Assembly: GCA_019416685.1 (NCBI GenBank)
Contig: DXWV01000005.1
Location: 1 to 15,670, forward strand
DNA length: 15,670 nt
Direction: 5' to 3'
DNA from: Bacteroides sp.
Lineage (GTDB): Bacteria > Bacteroidota > Bacteroidia > Bacteroidales > Bacteroidaceae
Below the pieces are notes generated by a model. It was not told the DNA's origin. It made no database searches and saw nothing but the letters and a program-made list of their open reading frames with translations. Position 1 is the stretch's first letter. Each line of letters opens with the position of its first letter. Of this stretch, positions 13,380 to 15,670 are shown piece by piece. The position numbers and the translations under genes are program-made.

Positions 13380-15415
13380 GCTACGGACTAATTTATACCA
13401 TACCGTTTGCGAGCCTTAAAAATGAGACTTGCATAATTGAGATAGAGAAAGAAGGTTACATCGGATCAGTGACAGAATTGACGCCAGCAGAGAATCCTTT
13501 TTCTGTAGAAATAGTAGACGATGATTTTATATATATTCCTACAAGATTCAGCACAGCAAATATATGTATAGTTGGTAGTGATTATCTTCAAAGTCTGTAT
13601 TCTACTGCCTATCAGCAATATCGGGTTACTTTTAAAAGAAATAATATTATCACTTGGTGTGGTTTTATTAAACCGGAACTATACACACAGGATTACAGTT
13701 CCAAGCTGTTTGAGCTGGAGTTAGAATGTCAGTCTGCTATGTCAACGCTTGAATTTATTCCTTATAAACAAATAGGGGAGGATGGCAAGGTGTTTGTTTC
13801 GCTCTGGACCTTGCTGAAAAATGCTATAACCTTATCGAATGCAAAGTATAATTCTGTCATCTTTCCACATGTCTATTCAGAAACAGAGGCAGACTATCCA
13901 TCGGATATCGACAACGTATTAAAAAAGATGAACCTCAGTGAACAGAATTTTTTTGATGAAGATGACAAGGCAATGACGTACAAGGAGGTATTAGAGGAAA
14001 TATGTAAGTTTCTTAATTGGACATGTGTAGACTGGAGAGGAGATCTGTATTTTGTTGATGTAGACCACCGGGGGGATTATTGGCAATATTCGTTAGATAT
14101 GAAATCATGGGAGCCAGGGAAACTACCTAATTTATTAAATGTGCAAAAAACGGGTTTCTTCGGATCGGATCATTCTCTGGATTTCGTGCCCGGATACAAT
14201 AAAGTGACTGTAAAAACAAGTAATTATAATGTAGGTAATGTAATTCCGGAAGAAAAATTCGATGCTATAGTAAAGAGAAATTCATCAGGAAGATTTACTC
14301 CTTCCCCTTTTCCTGTGATACCAGGGGTTAGAAGCGAGGAAATGATCAGGGTCGGACAAAAAGAAACTGTATATTCTTTATTTAATTATTACGAATATGA
14401 ACAGGTCTATTTGTTAGGATCTAGTCTATGCAGGGTATGTATATATTCATTGGTAAGCCAGGAATCAGGAAGTTATTTACCTAATATAACCGAATTTTCT
14501 TATGATGACTGTGTTTGTATTAGAACAAAAAATAGATATCCGACCGATCGTACACACTGGCAGGAAGTGAGGTTGGAACAGGGAAAGGAGGTGCTTACTT
14601 TTGCAGATCAGTTGCCATATGCGTCTTATTCAGAAGGGGCATTCTGTATTTCCGGGCAAGTGGCACAAAGTAATAGGATAGACAATCATGCATATAGTAG
14701 TAGTGTTGGTTCAAAGAGCGCTCTTAAATTAGTGTGTAAATTAGAAATTTCCGGTAATTTCTGGAATGGGTCAAAATGGATTAAAACTGACACAACATTT
14801 ACTTTGTCTGTTAACCCGAAGAATACGGGGTACACTGCAATTGAAAATACAAAAGTTCTTGGAATGCCTTATGATGGAGTGAATGGATATATTATAGAAC
14901 TTCCGGAATTACCTATCATAGGGCCTGTAGAATTTACAATGTACACCCCGCAATATGCGGATGATGTTACAGCGGTTTATTTAAAGGATTTCAAGTTTGT
15001 ATATGTAAAAGCAGATGACTCTTCAGAGGATGACAATTCAGATCGTTATTATGAAAACGTACTCAACGAAGACTATATCAACGAACTTGACGAAATAGAG
15101 CTTAAAATATCTTCATATAACAACGATGGCGCATGCTACAGCAAGGTGATGCTTGGTGATAAATACTTAGAAGATAATCTTTATTCAGCAATAGAAGAAA
15201 AACTGATCCGTCCGGAAGAACAACTCATCCGTCGAATTATCAATCGCTATAGTGACACCCACATCAAACTTACACAAGAAATACAAGAGGTACCGGAATT
15301 GACACCAATTACCCGGTTGTCGGACAACTTTATGGTTGGTAAAGTATTCATCAATACCGGAGGTACCATTGATTATAAAATGGGGAAATTTCGGTGTATA
15401 ATGGTTGAAGCATGA
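13376..15415 (+). CDS. Distal tail / baseplate hub-like protein (679 aa), Bacteroidales phage type
   Basis: By position after the tape measure gene it should be the distal tail or hub protein at the tube tip. I do not see a canonical short Dit or a Tal peptidase motif, so function is inferred from context. The N-terminal 100 residues (MSYGLIYTIPFASLKNETC through NIITWCGFIKPELYTQDYSS) are beta-rich and could form a ring domain. A conserved-looking central segment is EVLEEICKFLNWTCVDWRGDLYFVDVD at about 204-229, like the hub 'LE-ICKFL-W' motif I recall from related Bacteroides prophages. The rest is beta-rich with many aromatic residues, ending in RLSDNFMVGKVFINTGGTIDYK. Codons for LSDNFMV contain repeat copy D. 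It overlaps the tape measure gene by 4 nt and the next gene by 4 nt. Confidence 0.75.
   Translation: MSYGLIYTIPFASLKNETCIIEIEKEGYIGSVTELTPAENPFSVEIVDDDFIYIPTRFSTANICIVGSDYLQSLYSTAYQQYRVTFKRNNIITWCGFIKPELYTQDYSSKLFELELECQSAMSTLEFIPYKQIGEDGKVFVSLWTLLKNAITLSNAKYNSVIFPHVYSETEADYPSDIDNVLKKMNLSEQNFFDEDDKAMTYKEVLEEICKFLNWTCVDWRGDLYFVDVDHRGDYWQYSLDMKSWEPGKLPNLLNVQKTGFFGSDHSLDFVPGYNKVTVKTSNYNVGNVIPEEKFDAIVKRNSSGRFTPSPFPVIPGVRSEEMIRVGQKETVYSLFNYYEYEQVYLLGSSLCRVCIYSLVSQESGSYLPNITEFSYDDCVCIRTKNRYPTDRTHWQEVRLEQGKEVLTFADQLPYASYSEGAFCISGQVAQSNRIDNHAYSSSVGSKSALKLVCKLEISGNFWNGSKWIKTDTTFTLSVNPKNTGYTAIENTKVLGMPYDGVNGYIIELPELPIIGPVEFTMYTPQYADDVTAVYLKDFKFVYVKADDSSEDDNSDRYYENVLNEDYINELDEIELKISSYNNDGACYSKVMLGDKYLEDNLYSAIEEKLIRPEEQLIRRIINRYSDTHIKLTQEIQEVPELTPITRLSDNFMVGKVFINTGGTIDYKMGKFRCIMVEA
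15317..15337 (+). repeat. Repeat element copy D, inside the hub-like gene
   Basis: TTGTCGGACA at 15317-15326, six bases, then TGGTT at 15333-15337. It shares the 16-base CCGGTTGTCGGACAAC with copy C. Unlike the other three copies it lies well inside a coding region, about 95 nt before the next ATG. Confidence 0.7.
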
Positions 15416-15670
15416 AAGATGTAACAATAAAAACAAAATCTATACCGGCACAACCCCGGTCAAAGAATTATCCAACAGGAGTTTCAGTAGTACGCTCTTC
15501 GGGTGGAAATACTACGATTATCCCTGGTGGCAGCGGTGAATCAGTAGATATAGTTAAAGAGATAGATATAAAATCATTAACAGATAAAAATGTCTTATCC
15601 TCCCTTCGTACCTTACTTGAAATCCGTTCCCGTATTATCGCAACGGATAATACTGAAACAGAGTTTTCCG
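15412..15670 (+). CDS. Tail-tip protein, N-terminal part; runs off the right edge
   Basis: ATG 15412 overlaps the preceding stop (ATGA), and the frame stays open to the window end (86 codons). The product opens MKDVTIKTKSIPAQPRSKNY and contains a Gly/Ser-rich stretch, VRSSGGNTTIIPGGSGES, then DIVKEIDIKSLTDKNVLSSLRTLLEIRSRI. The flexible basic start and glycine linker are what one expects at the attachment end of a tail fibre or receptor-binding protein. I recall similar openings after hub genes in Bacteroides prophages, but the deciding C-terminal domains are outside the window. Confidence 0.65.
   Translation, partial: MKDVTIKTKSIPAQPRSKNYPTGVSVVRSSGGNTTIIPGGSGESVDIVKEIDIKSLTDKNVLSSLRTLLEIRSRIIATDNTETEFS

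Noticed and set aside
14349..14358. GTCGGACAAA in the hub-like gene as a fifth repeat copy
   Set aside because: The left half of the palindrome and the TGGTT at fixed distance are missing.
14729..14740. TTAGTGTGTAAA, matching part of repeat copy A
   Set aside because: It lacks the TTGTCSGACA core and TGGTT; a 12-base chance match is expected in a window of this size.
1..15670. CRISPR array, tRNA, rRNA, insertion sequence or diversity-generating retroelement
   Set aside because: No spaced repeat series, cloverleaf, IS ends, transposase or reverse transcriptase motif was seen.

Overview
The window looks like a stretch of a temperate, tailed siphovirus-type phage or prophage of a Bacteroidales host (Bacteroides or Parabacteroides-like). 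The evidence is an AT-rich composition, no Shine-Dalgarno-type leaders but A/T-rich sequence before start codons, a textbook Bacteroidota promoter (TTTG, 20 bp, TATCTTTG), and an HK97-type head and tail gene order. Every gene I can support is on the + strand. The standard genetic code fits: TAA, TGA and TAG are all used as stops.

Layout. (1) 1-1288: the 3' part of a tyrosine recombinase (integrase) cut by the window edge, then three tightly packed or overlapping small genes: a ribbon-helix-helix-like protein, a sigma-region-2-like protein and an HNH endonuclease. (2) 1287-2057: a small self-contained transcription unit with its own promoter, two matching dyad operators three helical turns apart, a 52-residue protein, a DUF5053/helix-turn-helix-like protein and two tandem rho-independent terminators. 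It lies between the HNH gene and the small terminase gene and has the layout of a moron (an autonomously transcribed phage insertion). (3) 2188-7318: packaging and head module: small and large terminase, portal, prohead protease, major capsid protein. (4) 7323-9292: connector, head closure, neck and tail terminator proteins and the tail tube protein, followed by an intrinsic terminator. (5) 9353-15670: a tail assembly chaperone in one frame, a 1137-residue tape measure protein, a 679-residue distal tail or baseplate hub-like protein, and the start of a further tail-tip gene that runs off the right edge.

How it works together. The terminase pair would cut and pump concatemeric DNA through the portal into an HK97-fold head matured by the prohead protease. 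The connector, closure and terminator proteins join head to tail. The tape measure protein, guided by the chaperone, sets tail length, which I estimate near 170 nm from about 0.15 nm per residue.

The most unusual signals are (a) the operator-controlled two-gene cassette and (b) a repeated element, TTGTCSGACA-N6-TGGTT, occurring four times. Three copies end 38-40 nt from the start codons of the small terminase, portal and protease genes. No database search was possible, so family names rest on recognised motifs, gene order and length.
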